Below are positions 9,190 to 21,976 of a stretch of DNA of 64,000 nt, one piece after another (position 1 is the first letter of the stretch; each line of letters opens with the position of its first letter). Origin of the DNA: Platycnemis pennipes. Its lineage: Eukaryota > Arthropoda > Insecta > Odonata > Platycnemididae. Below the pieces are notes generated by a model. The model saw only the letters and a program-made list of their open reading frames with translations. It did no database searches and was not told the origin of the DNA. Position numbers and translations under genes: made by a program. Location of the stretch: NCBI GenBank assembly GCA_933228895.1, contig OW121858.1, positions 25,753,859-25,817,858 of the forward strand, read 5' to 3'.

Positions 9190-11085
9190 TTAATCTAATC
9201 GTCAAAATATTGTTACGACACAAATTTGAGATTTTTTGTGGATTTTTTTGTTATCCAAGAATATACAATCGTACCAGATTGTGGCTGAGTAGTATATTTA
9301 TATATTTCGTGCCAAGAAGTCTACTTTATGAATAATGCCCTCTGCCGCCCCTACATTATTCCTACATATGGCTTTATTGTCGCTGTGGGTGTTTTCATAA
9401 AATTATTATTCGGCCATTGTGATAATTTTGACCCCTAGGCTTAGTAAGGAATCCCCGCCAGGCTTAAATTTATATTTTTAATGTCGTAAAACTCTTTCCC
9501 TTCACCTTGTTTCATCTTAATCAGTGACCTTGCATTCTGCGAAGTTTTCTGCTTCAAGCGTCCGTGTGAATTGTGTAGCCTTAATTGCAAGCGCCAAAAC
9601 CTGTCGTCCGTTTGCAAGCCGACTTTTTATGTATACTTTTTGATATTCTATGAGTATTCCCGTCTCATGATTTACGATTTCGATCACCCTGTTTCTGTTG
9701 GTTGACGATTTTCTTTTGTTTTTGTACAGAATTTTCCGAAACGTTTTTATCTTTAAATTATTTTCCCCCTTTTTCCCTTTTATTATGATCTGGATATTAT
9801 CTCCAGTGGACTCTGTATTTATGCGTGCGTCAGGTCATTATGTGTTACATATACATTCCTGAGTGATTTTTCAGTTCCAATTCTCACCTGGACGTTAGTT
9901 GAAATAGGTAAACCCGTTTACATTGAATTGTGTAAAGGGGAACTTTTGGCTAGACGACATTATCTCATCTATACTAATTTTGTAAACAGCATAACTGCTG
10001 CCCTTTTTTAAAAATGTATGAGTGTAGAGCAAGTCAATCATAATCTATTGAAATGTGTTATTTTCTCGAATCTCAATTTTTTTTAATCCAGCTTTTGATT
10101 TGGCGATTAAATACAAAATTAAGTTTTCAAAAGTGGCTGTTATCTACTGTGATGCTAATTTTATTCCTTCATTTTAAAATTGTATTTTCTTTAATCCTTA
10201 CTAAATGTGACTTCATTTTATTCTTTGGAATGAACGTCTTGTCACTATTAAGGACATGGAACGACTCCATTGCGTTGAAATTATTTCTTTATTGGAATAA
10301 CGTTTTGAAAAAAATATTCTCGAAATATTAACTTGCGAGGCGATAATCACAAACAGTTTTTATCTTTGCAGTGGAACTGTGTAATTTTTAGAACTTTCGC
10401 CTACTGTATATAACTTCATTACTCTATACTTTGTATTTAACTCAATGTTTTATCATTACCACGATGACTATGTGTTACTCCTTAGAATATGCTGTTGTCG
10501 TTCATATAACTTTTCTTCTGTTTTTACGTGTTTATTTCTTATTAATTTATCGGCTTGTCTTATTTTTTACCGTATTGTGCGGAGCGTTGTTAGACGCATG
10601 CGCCCCAACATTTCGTAAATAGAGAGTCATAAATTGAGCTCATGTGTTCTTGCAAATATATTTTAATTCTACGCGTAGTGATATGTTAAGTGATTTCCGC
10701 ATTCGGCATGTAAAGTAATAATCATATAATATTATTATCATCATAGACTTAGGTTTATCTGATACCCAAAGGACATATTAAATTTCCATTACTTAGGTTG
10801 ACGCAGGATGAAGTAAAAATGTCGTATTTATTCCAGTATATTGGCTATTCATACCAGACCTAAAATATGTATTGAGGAGCTATAAGTTGAGAATAAAACA
10901 TGATGGTGGAGTTATACGGAAATGCGATTCCCTATCAAATGTAAATTTTGTCATAATTTTTCAAACAAAATATTTCATGGAATCCTTTTTTCCCCTGGTA
11001 CAAAAACGTCCCATTTACTAAGAATCTTCAATGGATGGTGTTAATTTACAGATTCGTTTTGAAAAATTTTAACTTAAAATTAGCT
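9190..11085. other. AT-rich stretch without recognisable feature
   Basis: About 1.9 kb rich in T on the plus strand. The short frames at 10053-10331 and 10431-10622 are hydrophobic products of T-rich sequence and shift frame or start between A and B. No RNA gene, transposase or splice series was recognised. Confidence 0.5.
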
Positions 11086-11089
11086 TTAT

Positions 11090-12200
11090 TCAGTTGTAGA
11101 TTTTCATGTGGGTTCACAAACATTCGATTTAATTTGCAATAAAGCACGCTTTCCCCCTTCTCCTGTGCTCATCTGAGATCAGATTATTTATGTAATGATG
11201 CATTTAATTTATAGTCATATGTTATTGTCTGATTCAAAACTTGCGTGCAAACGATATTGTCGGTTTGCGTATTTTTTACTGAAGTTTTTTATCTTTTAAA
11301 TTTGTTATGTTATTTGTCAATGTTCACTTTTTTGTCTCAAATATTCGTTGTTATTTTCAATAAAGTAAGCTTTCACCCTTTTCCGATTCTCATCTGAGAG
11401 TATTATTTGAGGCATGATTCATATTCTTTATTGTAATATATTACTGTCTCATTCAAAATATACATACACGAAATGGCGTTCATTTACAAATATTGGGTTT
11501 TAAAATTTGTTTGTTCATTTTTTTAATGTTCACTTTGTATACTTTGAATGTTGTTTGCAATAAACTATGCTTTTACTATTCCTAAGCTCCTATCAGATTA
11601 TATTATCTGTGGCATGATTCCTTTTCTTTATGCTCAATATGTATTTGTTTGGTTCAAAATTTACATGCATGTGATCATGTTGATTCTCATTGTCTGTATT
11701 GTAAATTAAATTTTTTTTATTTGTCGATTTTCACTATTTTGTCACAAACGATCAATGTTAATTTCATTAAATTACCCTTTCGCTCTTTCCAAATTGTATG
11801 TATCCTATCGTTCATTGTTATATGATACTGCCTGATTCAAAATATACAAAGATGAGATCGTGTTAATTTTACAATTTATATTGAAATTGGTCTTAAAATT
11901 GGTTTTGTTCATGTGTCAATGTTCACTTTAGAATGACAAACATTCAATGTTGTTTGCAATAAAATACTCTCTCCCCTTTTCCTAAGCTCATGTTTGGTTC
12001 GATTTATTGAGGTATGATTCCAATTGTTTATTGTTACGTGATAATGTCTGATTATAAATTTAGATGCATGAGATCGTGTTAATTTTACAATTTTGTATGG
12101 TTACAAAAATTTTTTAATTGTTACTTTTTTATTTGTCGATGTTCACTTTTTTCGCAGAAAACATTCAGTGTTATTTGCAATAAAGAAAGCTTTTGCCCTT
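11090..12200. repeat. Diverged ~205-bp tandem repeat, six copies, each with an AATAAA-like site
   Basis: Six units start near 11090, 11335, 11540, 11744, 11937 and 12158. Each has the order: ATTCRATGTT-like, TTTGCAATAAA, CTTTYCCCTTTTCC-like, TGATTC, a TGTCTGATTCAAAAT-like string, then GAGATCGTGTTAATTTTAC-like. Five of six retain AATAAA; the fourth reads CATTAAA. Monomer B (about 25057-26397) has seven units, the extra one being a near-exact duplication of the unit containing ATACTCTCTCCCC, and this explains a 230-bp offset step. A' copy: 41323-42433. Confidence 0.75.
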
Positions 12201-12450
12201 TTCCTCACTTATCTTTGTATATTATTTACGTTTAAGCATTTAATAGGTTCACACTAATAGATATTAAACCTAGGTGAAGATGTAATCTCTCCCGTTTTTT
12301 ACAATTTCTTTTTTCTATTTGCGATAGAATTTTTATTTTCCTTTCTTTTTACGTTTGGTTTTTGGTCTTTTGCATTTTTTTGTAGTCAAGGCTTCAAATA
12401 GCTGTTCTCTATTTTTTTTGTGCATTGAAAAATAATCGTTTAGAGAAAAA

Positions 12451-12472
12451 AAATATATATATATATATATTT
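12451..12472. repeat. TA microsatellite
   Basis: About ten TA dinucleotides after an A-run. The A' copy (42684-42705) has the same length, while B (26638-26659) differs in flanking homopolymers. The equal length in A and A' is notable because such tracts mutate quickly. Confidence 0.85.
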
Positions 12473-12689
12473 TTCTTTTTTATTATTTTTTGAAGTAAAA
12501 GGATGTCAATCCACATTTCAATGTTTTGTTTTATATTTTTTGTGAAAAGTTTCGTATTGCGTTTTTCGACCAATATAGTGCGTAAGTATAGCTTAGTTAT
12601 TCATATTCCTTTTTCATTCAACGATCATGAAACTAGTGCAGTAACAATTTTGTTCAAGAACGTCTCATACTTAATTTTAGCAATTTATT

Positions 12690-12768
12690 AAAGACACTTC
12701 GTCGTGGCATGACGTCACGGCACGGTATCACAATTAGCGGTGTTCATCTGTTGCGCGTAGAAGTAAGT
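12690..12768 (+). promoter_or_regulatory. CRE site followed by splice donor
   Basis: A perfect CRE TGACGTCA at 12710-12717 lies about 50 bp before a GTAAGT donor at 12763-12768, echoing the CRE-then-donor arrangement near 2139-2225. It may mark a second transcription start in the monomer. Copies near 26907-26914 and 42943-42950. Confidence 0.25.
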
Positions 12769-13149
12769 TGATTAATGATTACTTGGCGAAGATGTGTTAT
12801 GTATTTATCTCTTTTGTTTAATGCAATAAATTAAATTATTTAAATTCCTTATAATAGCAGTATTGATGGTAGCAATAAAATGAATAATAAACGACCTTAC
12901 ATGAATACTCCGTGAATATCTGCTCCATTAAAGCGACAGCTATTTTTCTTATTTTTTGTTCTTATTAAAAACGCCCATGTAAGATTTAATGAGATCACAC
13001 CTTAAATCTCTGTTGAGATAAAGCAATCGCTATCTTTCTTTGAGAAGACAGCCACCACATTAGGGAGCCGACCAATGACAAATTGTGCTGTTTTAATTTT
13101 TCTTTGTGTCATTTTTCGAAACGCTTGTGAGTTAAAAACGAAACATTTT

Positions 13150-13945
13150 AAGGTCGTTGTACACGGTACAATTTCTTCTACCATAAACGGCGAGATTGGA
13201 CCAATAAATTGTACAAGAAGTTGGAATTGACGGTCGTATACGATCAAAACATTGCATGCAATTTGTTTAGCCAATAACATGCGCAGATATCGTTTTCTGT
13301 CGAACAGCTGAATCGCAATATCCGAAGACGATAGTATCTTGAAAATACTGCCATAGTTACTGGGTTACAGTTATTTGCTACCATTAATCCTATTATTAAT
13401 AAAATGAAATTATACGATTGGTGACTTGCACTCTTTCATCGGCTCATGAAACCCATAATTTATCCTCATGGCATCATGTTTATGCTCGTTGCATGTATTT
13501 ATTTTTGGTTCAATAACGTCATATTAATTTCATTAGGGTTTAATGATTCCCAGTGTGTCCAACTCATCTTTTGAGAAATAGAACACTTCCGACGCGAACA
13601 ACGAATATCACGATATGGAAGTAACAAAGAACTTCATAATATGGCAGCAACAAAGAATATCACGATATGTACAACAAAAATGGAAGTTTTGCCACGCTTA
13701 TAGGAATAAAAGTGATCGCAAACACATGAACACCAACCTTACGAATTATAATAAACGTACGCAGTACTACCGTCACACGTCATGCACAGAAGCTACGGAG
13801 TGGATCTTTGAAATGGTTTCATCCAATAATACACAGCATGATCTAATTTCTTGTACATGAAATTGTACGAACACCTCGTACACGATACAATTTGCGCACA
13901 TGTACAAGGTCTTGTACAAGAAATTGTACACTGTACAACTGCCTT
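13150..13945. mobile_element. Non-autonomous terminal-inverted-repeat element (MITE-like), ~0.8 kb
   Basis: The left end (13150-13181) and right end (13914-13945) are inverted copies matching at 27 of 32 positions. Both are built around TTGTACA...TGTACAATTTCTT. Further inverted TTGTAC/GTACAA motifs lie inside each end (13205-13214; 13851-13900), so the termini are nested palindromes. TA flanks both ends, a possible TA target duplication. The 81-codon frame at 13615-13860 has no recognised domain. Copies at 27347-28142 and 43383-44178. No transposase, so the superfamily is undetermined. Confidence 0.55.
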
Positions 13946-14130
13946 TAGGCTTGTGTGCACGTATAGCCTTTTTCGGGCAAACAGGGAATCCCGAAATTTG
14001 TTTCGTGTGTTGATCGAAAATCTAGGAAATAAGGTGAAAATAAGAAAACGTTGCTTTTATTGCCGTAAAAGTATGGGATTGGGCACTTTACAGTGATTCC
14101 GTAAAGTATTCGAAAGAAAAAAGAAATGCA

Positions 14131-14206
14131 CGCACAAGGCCCCGAACCCACGCCCGCGGATTAGAAGTGTCTGAGGAGGTGCCTTGACCCACACGGCCAC
14201 GGCAAG
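14131..14206 (-). repeat. tRNA-Arg-like SINE head or tRNA fragment
   Basis: On the minus strand there is an A-box-like TGGCCGTGTGG (plus 14189-14199) and a B-box-like GGTTCGGGGCC (plus 14138-14148), each one mismatch from consensus. CTTCTAA lies between them where an anticodon loop would be, giving anticodon TCT (Arg). The anticodon stem does not pair, so it is not a functional tRNA. A T6 run on the minus strand (14122-14117) follows the B box and could terminate polymerase III. Confidence 0.5.
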
Positions 14207-14447
14207 TTTTGCAATCAATGTGTGCAATACAATGAATTTTGAAGGAAGGACAATTTTTCAGTAGCGTTTGTCTGGCGAACCCGGGTCTATGCTTTTTTCC
14301 CGCAACCCCTCTGTAGTTCCAGAAAATAGTTTCGTCATTTGGGTCCCGAACATCAGTATCGCGATGACTCCTTGTAAAGCAGCGTTCACACGTAGCAGTT
14401 GACTGCTATGTCGGTCGCGAGATGCGCGGTGGAACGATATATTGCTA

Positions 14448-14616
14448 TAAGTGCTTTTGATGCGTCTGAACCAATTTCTATGCAGCCTACAGCCGCTAGT
14501 TAGGCGTTGTCATAAGAAATAAGCTTCGTCATTCTAGACACAGGGAGTAAAGTGAAGAAGCAGGAGTCATTGCGAAACACTCAACGACCTTCTTCCAAGA
14601 ACGAAGCGATTCCTCG
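14448..14616. other. 169-bp A-to-B spacer
   Basis: Between monomers A and B lies a 169-bp segment with no homology to the 2,471-bp retroelement segment that occupies the same place between B and A'. Flanks are shared to the base (CTA at 14447/28644; C at 14617/31116). The same spacer is at 44681-44849 with at least one substitution. No gene is seen in it. Confidence 0.8.
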
Positions 14617-16655
14617 CCTTAGTTCCTTCTTTTGTTCGTACGAGGCAACGACACGATCCAGAACAGCTGATCAGCGGAGTAGGATTACTTGCGAGAAAGC
14701 TCGGTGGTGTTTCCGTATTGTAATAAGAAGCTGATTGTCGTATTAAGTCCTTTGCAAGAATTTTCTGCTTGTGTTACAGTGAGTGAGTGATAATGTGTTA
14801 GGTTGGCAACGTTCTCATGATGAGGATTATCGTGAACGTGAATTATTCCCGTGAATATTAACTTGGTCACCAAATCCTGACCCCAAAGAAGCCCATTTAG
14901 TAGATCGAATCTCCTCAAGATGTTATTACCTAACAAGAAGTTATCCAGCGTAATTTGTGTGAGAGTGTTTGTCGATAACCGAGCAGTGTTCCATGCTCCA
15001 AAATAACCGCGCAATTGAAATGTGAATGGTAGTGATTGATCTGCATGAATCACAGGGATGAGTGACAAAGTTGTATTGTGACTTGTTCGCGTGCCTTGTG
15101 GTTTTTAGGTTCCTTTCCAAGAAGAATTATAACTGTAAATCCTTGCAGTGATCCTACTACCCTTGCTGTAATGACGGAATACAGGTCTTCGAGTTCCCGT
15201 GAAGGTAAGCAATCGCTTTTTTTGTTTCCATTTCCCCTGTTTATGTAGCTACGTACGTTCGAATGTTATTTCCGTTGCTGTAGTATTCTGCGAGCGATGC
15301 CGACGAATTTCGTTGTTGTTTTAGGCAGTTAAGGAATGTGACAATTTGCAAGGGTTAATCTTTGTTGGAATTCAAGGTAGATACGATTCATTCAAATATT
15401 AGATCCTATAGTATCCGGAAAGCAACTAGAAAGGTGTTTGGCAGGGGTTTCCAGTAGTTTTATTTAAGAGTATCTTTCATCTGATTACTAACCATAGCAG
15501 AGGAAAATGAAACTACAACTTGAAAGTCGATGTGCATGTTAATCTGATATTAGTTTAAATGCAACTATATCAATAATTGTAATATATCTGGCAATGCAAA
15601 CTGAATTCAGGTGACAGTCTATTTGGTATATTATCACTTTTTGCCGCCAAAAGGAGTAGTTAACGGACGTAATGCAGATGGCGCTATTGATTAAATTTGA
15701 GTAAACTATTCTCGGAAAAAGAATCTAGTTGCAATTATAGGCAATTGTCAATTTCCATAACGCATATCCAGCAATAATATAAGCAAGAGAAATTTAAATA
15801 CCCAAATTATTAAGCGGTTTCTAAATTATTAATCATAACGATGTTGCTCTATGGTGACTGGTCCGGTATCGGTGACGTCACGCCTGACCGTGACGTTCAA
15901 TCACGTGATCAGACGTCGGGTGTTCAGTATTCGTCGTGACGCGGTAACAGGAAGACAGGTGAGTTTTCAGCCGCAATTCAAGAAACTTTTACTTTGTTTC
16001 AATCTCCATTGTTCACGTCAGTTGAGCTTTATTCACGCATAATTTGCCACGCAAGAGGTCCTTGTATAATACCTTCAACTTTCAATCAATTTTTATGTGA
16101 CGGGTTCAGTCAAAATACTCCTCCTCGTTGATGAACGCTATAGAAAATTGTGTTTAAGTTAACCCACTTAAAGTTACTTTGTTTCTTAACTGACCAGATA
16201 ACGCATTACTTTTCCAGGGTGTAGCTAAGCCCTTGAACTACATTAACGATACTCTGTTGCTGTTGAACGGAGTTAACTACTCGCTTCAGCTGTTAAAAGA
16301 GGAGGAGAACTAAACAATAGGAGTGAATTCTTTTTCATGCAGTATTTTATTCTTTCTAGAGCTATTAATAAGATAATTCCAGTGACCAATACTATTAACG
16401 TTCATCTATTTTGAAATTACTTTAAAGGGGAACTCAGAAACAAATCGTAACTTACTTTTCTGGATGTACAAAGATTAGAGATATATTTCGATAGCTATGC
16501 AGTGTACTTTACTACATTTGAAATTCTTGCTTTCCTTAGTGATTCACTCCTGTATATATGTCGATTAAATCTTTTCCCGTTGATTGATGGGTAATTACAG
16601 CAGCAGTGTGCCAAAATTTGTGGTGTTGTCTGTTAATGGTTTGAATTTTTTGCAG

Positions 16656-16781
16656 GAAGGATTTATTCGAGTTGCGTGCCACCAAAACCTGGAACCTGGA
16701 TCACGTGACAATTCGTGAGGGATATCTGGGAGACTTCCAGTAACATGCCTTGAGGAACGCTCTCTTTTGTGGGTTGATATG
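16656..16781 (+). other. Candidate internal exon, B copy
   Basis: Counterpart of the exon at 3164-3295, with acceptor TTTTTTGCAG and donor GTAAGT kept. A 6-bp shortening and substitutions inside introduce a TAA into the frame that is open in A. Splice sites are thus better preserved than any reading frame. Confidence 0.3.
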
Positions 16782-19683
16782 GTAAGTCCACTTCATTAAT
16801 AATATTATTCAATTGACAAGTGTTATCGTTTTCATGTATTGTTTACTCGCTTTTTGTGAGTCTGTTACTCCTGGTCGATGCTATGTTGTTTTATGTTATA
16901 CCGTGACTTCCCGCCGAAAATCACGAAAGATTGTATCGAGCCTCTAGAATTTTCACGGACATTCTTCGACTCTTCTAGATGCGTCTAGAAGTTTGCCCGT
17001 TTACGTTAATTCTAGAAATTGAATTCTATTTTCCTTTCGTTCTGTTTCAAATTAATATGAATCCGAACTTAGACGAAGGTTGTTTGAGAACTTGAATGTG
17101 CATTCGCGTAACTTCACTTTCTCACTTCTTGGAATTAATTTGTTTTTCGTGTTACTTAAGTTTCTCGAACTGTTTTCCTAACGATTGACATCTATTGCAT
17201 TCACCTCGTAGTCCATTTCCGTAGTCTAATTATTAGATTTATTCACTCTTCTGGATGCGTCTAGAAGCTTGCATGATTACGTTATTCGAGAAATTGAAAT
17301 TTATTTACTTTTAATTCTGTATGAAAATTAACTTGAAATAGAGATTAAACGATCGCTCTTAATAAACTAAATTCGAAAGTTTAGTCGCGTATCTTTACTG
17401 TCAGGTTTCCTGGAATTCATTTGTTTTTTGTGGATAACGTTAGTTTCGCGAACATATTTCTTAACTATTGACATTGACCGCGTAGTCGATCACCATTTTA
17501 AGCCCATTTCCATTATCCAATCAATTCTCGTCCTGTATGTGACGGGAGAAAGTAGATATTACGTATTAGACGTTACTTTATTCCGTGTTAATTTAAAATG
17601 ATCTAGGGTTCATGACGACAATTTTCGAATTTCGAGTCAAGAGCCGACTTGTGAGCTACTATTGTAAGATATTACTTTTTATCGATATTTCTGTTTCTTG
17701 TTACTACGGTCGAGAGACGGGTAGCACTAGAATATAGTAGAGGGAAGCAGCCTTACTGATTTACGTCAATCTTTTTGCTCGGGAACAGCAGATACGATGT
17801 ATTATATTGTCCCGTTCGCTACGTGGCGCGAGAATATATAAAGTATTTTATATTTAGAAGGGAGTGTCCGCTATTTCTCAATCAATTGAATTACTAATCA
17901 CAGCGTATTTTAATTGTAAGATTACGGAGAGTGTGATTCGACTGTTACCAGATAAGTCTCTCGTGAGATTGAAAGTGAGTTTTGTGATTCCAATCCATTT
18001 CCTCGGGCTTGTAATGACTTCCAATTTTATTTTTGTATGTGAAGAGTTTTGTTTTCGTTTGAGAGTACATTTGGATTATTGCTTTGCCTAGTATATATTC
18101 CAAAAATATTTTTTTCATATTGACAATCCACTTGTAATCCATTCCTCCGTACGTGGATGTACTCTGAAAGCCAACACCTTACGTTCTGATTTTTCCTGAT
18201 AGAGGACAAGTACAATTCACTATTCGCTTTAAATCTTCGTGGATCAACTTCATCTTCTACGTTCTTCCCTTAAATATTTTGATTGATTGTAATTCATTTT
18301 TTAAGGGTAGTAAAATCTCTCGGTCACTATTCCTCCCTATATTTTGCATTAATTTCGTCTTAAATATGTTATCTACATAGTACCCTGCGAGCAACTGCGA
18401 AGGTGTGTGGCAGGGGGTTAGGACTATTGCACTATTGACATTTGAGGAGCTAGACTACTACATATACATAATACCCTACATGCCACCATAAAGGTGTGAA
18501 TTCTCACTAAAAATGCTTTCTATGATATGCATAAAAAAGAAGTAGTAATGCTACACTAGTCTATACTTTACCATTTAAAAAGAAAAATCGCACAGCAAGC
18601 ATGCAAAAACATGCTGTTATTAGGGTTAGCTTCAAGTTCTCATGTACGAACATGCAACTAACTGTGCTATACATTGATTTACTCGTTTCGGACATATTAG
18701 CCGCTATTCATATCCCCAATTCTACGTGGAAAAATGGACATTTTGAATCTGTCACTCCGGCATTAATCAATTTTGTCTTATTTTTTTATATTATGGTCTG
18801 GTCTACCATAATAGTAAGTAGGTGTTCCAAAATATAATGGCAGCATATTCCAAAAAGTGGTCTAAGAAGGGAATTATATGGCTGATTTCTCGTGCATGAT
18901 CGTCACAATTACCCAGTACTCCTTTGACGAATCCCAGTTTACGATTCGCCTGATCCAATATTTCACGTAGTATATGTGTTTAACCCATGAATGTATTTTT
19001 AAAGTAATTGTAGGAAATAATTTTTTGGAAATTAGTTATGAGATAAGCAGTCTTAGATTAACCTGTGAGCTGAAAATGACTTTCAATTACTACATGTAAA
19101 TATGTTAGATGATAACGTCACATGAAGCTAGATGGTTAGTAATTACGTAGGATTTAAGTTTTTTGTTGTAAATGGTATTTATGTACGTGTCTTTATATGT
19201 TTTTACTTTTATGTATATGATATTTGAGATTATCCCGCAATTTAAAGAATAGTTGCATTTTCTATGATGATACCCTTATTCCAGAGGTCTAATTATGTCG
19301 TACAGTGACTAAGATATTTTACGTTTTCTCCCCTTTTCTTTTTTTCAATGGATTCCCAGTTTATCGGTGTTTTGACATTGTTTTTCGAGGTTTTCAGCGA
19401 GGCTGCCATTATAGAGAATTTCGTGGAATACGCACGCTTATTAATTCTCATGATTCGATTTCTACAGCCTACTTACTGGGACACAGCGAACATCTTCAAC
19501 TAAATTTGATAGTGAATTGGTTATCATTACTCCATTTTCCTCAAAAATATTGTAGTAAAATGCATTAATACCTTTGTTGAATTAATGCGTATTATCTTAT
19601 TTAGACGGACAAGGGTGTGTAGCAGGGGGTGAAGCTCACCAAACATGCACTATTGACATGTAACTAGGATATTTAAATGAGAC

Positions 19684-20163
19684 TAGCTACATAATAGGGA
19701 CACATACAGTTAGATGGTTAGTACATACATAGTAATGAAGGGATTATTGGTGGTTAAGACACGTATCATGCCTTACAGACTACTCTAGCAAGTATTCACC
19801 TATTGCCCATCCCTTGTCTATGCAGCCTATTTAAATTCTCTAATGGTCAAGGGGGAAAATGACATTTTAAATCAATAGTTACGACAACCTCTCTCTCTTA
19901 TCTTATTTATCTGGTCGAATCTAGCATTATACGCAGGAGTGTTTAATGTGTATATAACATCTTCAGTAATGCTGTCTGTTTCAAATTACTGAAGTAGATT
20001 TAATCCGTACTTTAACCTTTAGGTCGGATAAATGATTCACACCCCAATTATCCTTACGAAGATAAGCAGACGCCCATGGGATTGAATTTGTGCCCGATTT
20101 AATTGTTATTCATGTTTGAAATACACATAATTGGTGTTCCATAAGAAAACCTCCGTGCAAAAC
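19684..20163. repeat. B-only 480-bp block
   Basis: Between TTTAAATGAGAC and ACAATGTCTATCACGG monomer B has 480 bp absent from A (6194/6195). It is AT-rich with no long frame. In B' the left ~330 bp are present (49922-50254) before the 130-bp satellite takes over, so the satellite junction lies inside this block. It could be an insertion in B or a deletion in A. Confidence 0.7.
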
Positions 20164-20868
20164 ACAATGTCTATCACGGGGTAGGTTGGTTTTAATCGTT
20201 CACAAAGCACCCCTATTCTGATTTCATTTTCAACCAGTGTCTTAGTATTTTGGCAGGCTTTTTGTCTAAAAGATTTGTATTTTACAATGACAGAAATTGG
20301 TAAAAAAAATTATATCCACTAACTTATTCTTCACAGTTGGCTTTGGATTAGTTAAAGAATTGGGATTTGGACAACCATTTTAAAATAATAAACAATGTTG
20401 GTATTTCCTCTGAACATTGTTACATTGTTTTGACGACACGTTTAATTTAATCCAATTTGTACTCTCTCGTAGCAGGATATGATGCTATTCATACGAGTGG
20501 AAGGTCCCTTTCTGGATGGGGTCGAGGTTAAGGGTGAGGAATCTTCGTTACTGCCCGAGACAGAAGAACAGGAAGAGGTCTCGTACAGGAGGACAAACAT
20601 TGGTTTGCTGATGGCTTCGCAGTGTTGTGGTAAAACTAACTTTTGTTTCAGGATCTGCGATAACAAAGGTAAATCAGAGCATTTTTAAAAAGAGAGTGAA
20701 ACTTGCGTGTTCGCTATTATCTTGGTTTTCTTGTCTTCGTCATTGGAGCCAATTGCTCTTATTTCCAGACATGATCATGTACTGGTAAAATGTGAAGGTA
20801 TTTCGGTAAATCAAAGCTTGATAATTGATGTGAAGGCCTCGGTGAATGATGTCTGGGCCCAGACGTAC

Positions 20869-20920
20869 GGGAGGACTGGTCCTCCCAACTATATAAGGCA
20901 ACTGGCCAATCGCCATGTCA
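20869..20920 (+). promoter_or_regulatory. Palindrome plus TATA core-promoter candidate, B copy
   Basis: Same inverted repeat, TATATAA and TCAATA spacing as at 6900-6951. Every base of this core is unchanged although nearby bases differ between A and B. Confidence 0.3.
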
Positions 20921-21278
20921 ATAGCGAGTCGACTCTAGGCAGGAAAATGTGTGCATTCTGTGAATTTTATATGTTGTTAATAGGTTGTGATTGATTTGTT
21001 GGTCATTTATTCTTGTCTGTGTTATTTTTTTGTGGCTCAATTTAATTCTTTTACTGTAACTGCTTTCTGATGAATGTTTTTATCTTATATGTAGTTTTTT
21101 CAGGTATATATTCTGGCATAATCCTTGTTGTGTATAATGTGAAGTCCTGAATGTTTTTTTGGTGTTTTTTCTCGTGTGTTTTGATAGTGCTTATTTACCT
21201 GGGGTGATTAATGTGATTTGCGAAAAATGGTCTAATCATGTATGCTGTTTTATTCAGATTCTTTCACAGATGAGCAGT

Positions 21279-21976
21279 ATCCATGGAGAACGCCCCAAGC
21301 AGAGTAGGGGGTAGGAATAGTTAGTCAGTGTAGAGCCTTTTCCGGCCATTATGGCCCATCGTATCAATCCGTTAGCGTTGAGTTAGTCACGGGATTAATA
21401 TAAGTCTTTGTGGATGTAGAGCTTGCTCTAGATTTCAATCTCAAAATTCATGGAATTGGTTCGCCAGTTACCGAGTACATCCAAGGTGTCGCTTAGTTTC
21501 TGAGCGGCCATTCCTAGCATTCTTTATAAAATGCACTTTAAGCTATATCTTTTAAATGTGAGCAGCTTTACATTCAATCTATTTCATTTGTTGTTTATCA
21601 TGTTAACTAACCCGCTCTCTCCTTAGGTAACTCCACAACGCCCCGGCCTGCCAGTGGGTAGGATATGTAGTCAGTTTCCAGTACTTTGAGTCAAAGGCCC
21701 TTCTGGCCCGTCGTAACTTTAGGGTAGCTAGGATTTGTGTTTAGCTTATAGTTTTATTTTGTGAATGTTGAGCTTGCTCTAGATTTCAATCTCAAAATTC
21801 ATGGAATTGGTTCGTCAGTTCCCAGGTACACCCAAGGTGTTACTTAGTTTCTGAGCGGCCATTCCTAGCATTTTTATAAGATGCAGTTTCGGCTATCTCC
21901 TTAAAATGTGAGCAGCTTTACATTCAATCTTTTTCATTTGTTGTTCATCATGTTCACTTACCCGCTCTCTCCTTAG
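21279..21976. repeat. 348-bp tandem duplication, B copy
   Basis: Both acceptor-like CTCTCTCCTTAG tracts are kept (ends 21626 and 21976). The base after the second AG is G here and T in A. Confidence 0.75.

Larger units (their letters stand above)
883..14447. repeat. Monomer A of a 14-kb tandem array (copy 1)
   Basis: This 13,565-bp unit recurs as A' at 31116-44680 at constant offset 30,233, with no difference seen in the stretches compared. It recurs as the diverged type B at 14617-28644 (offsets stepping 13734, 13486, 13969 and 14197 as indels accumulate). Against B it has an extra block at 2310-2568, lacks a 480-bp block at 6194, and has one fewer ~230-bp unit near 12.1 kb. It contains no long reading frame. 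Short frames found in it change mostly at non-synonymous sites between copies, so it appears non-coding apart from possible spliced RNA. Confidence 0.9.
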
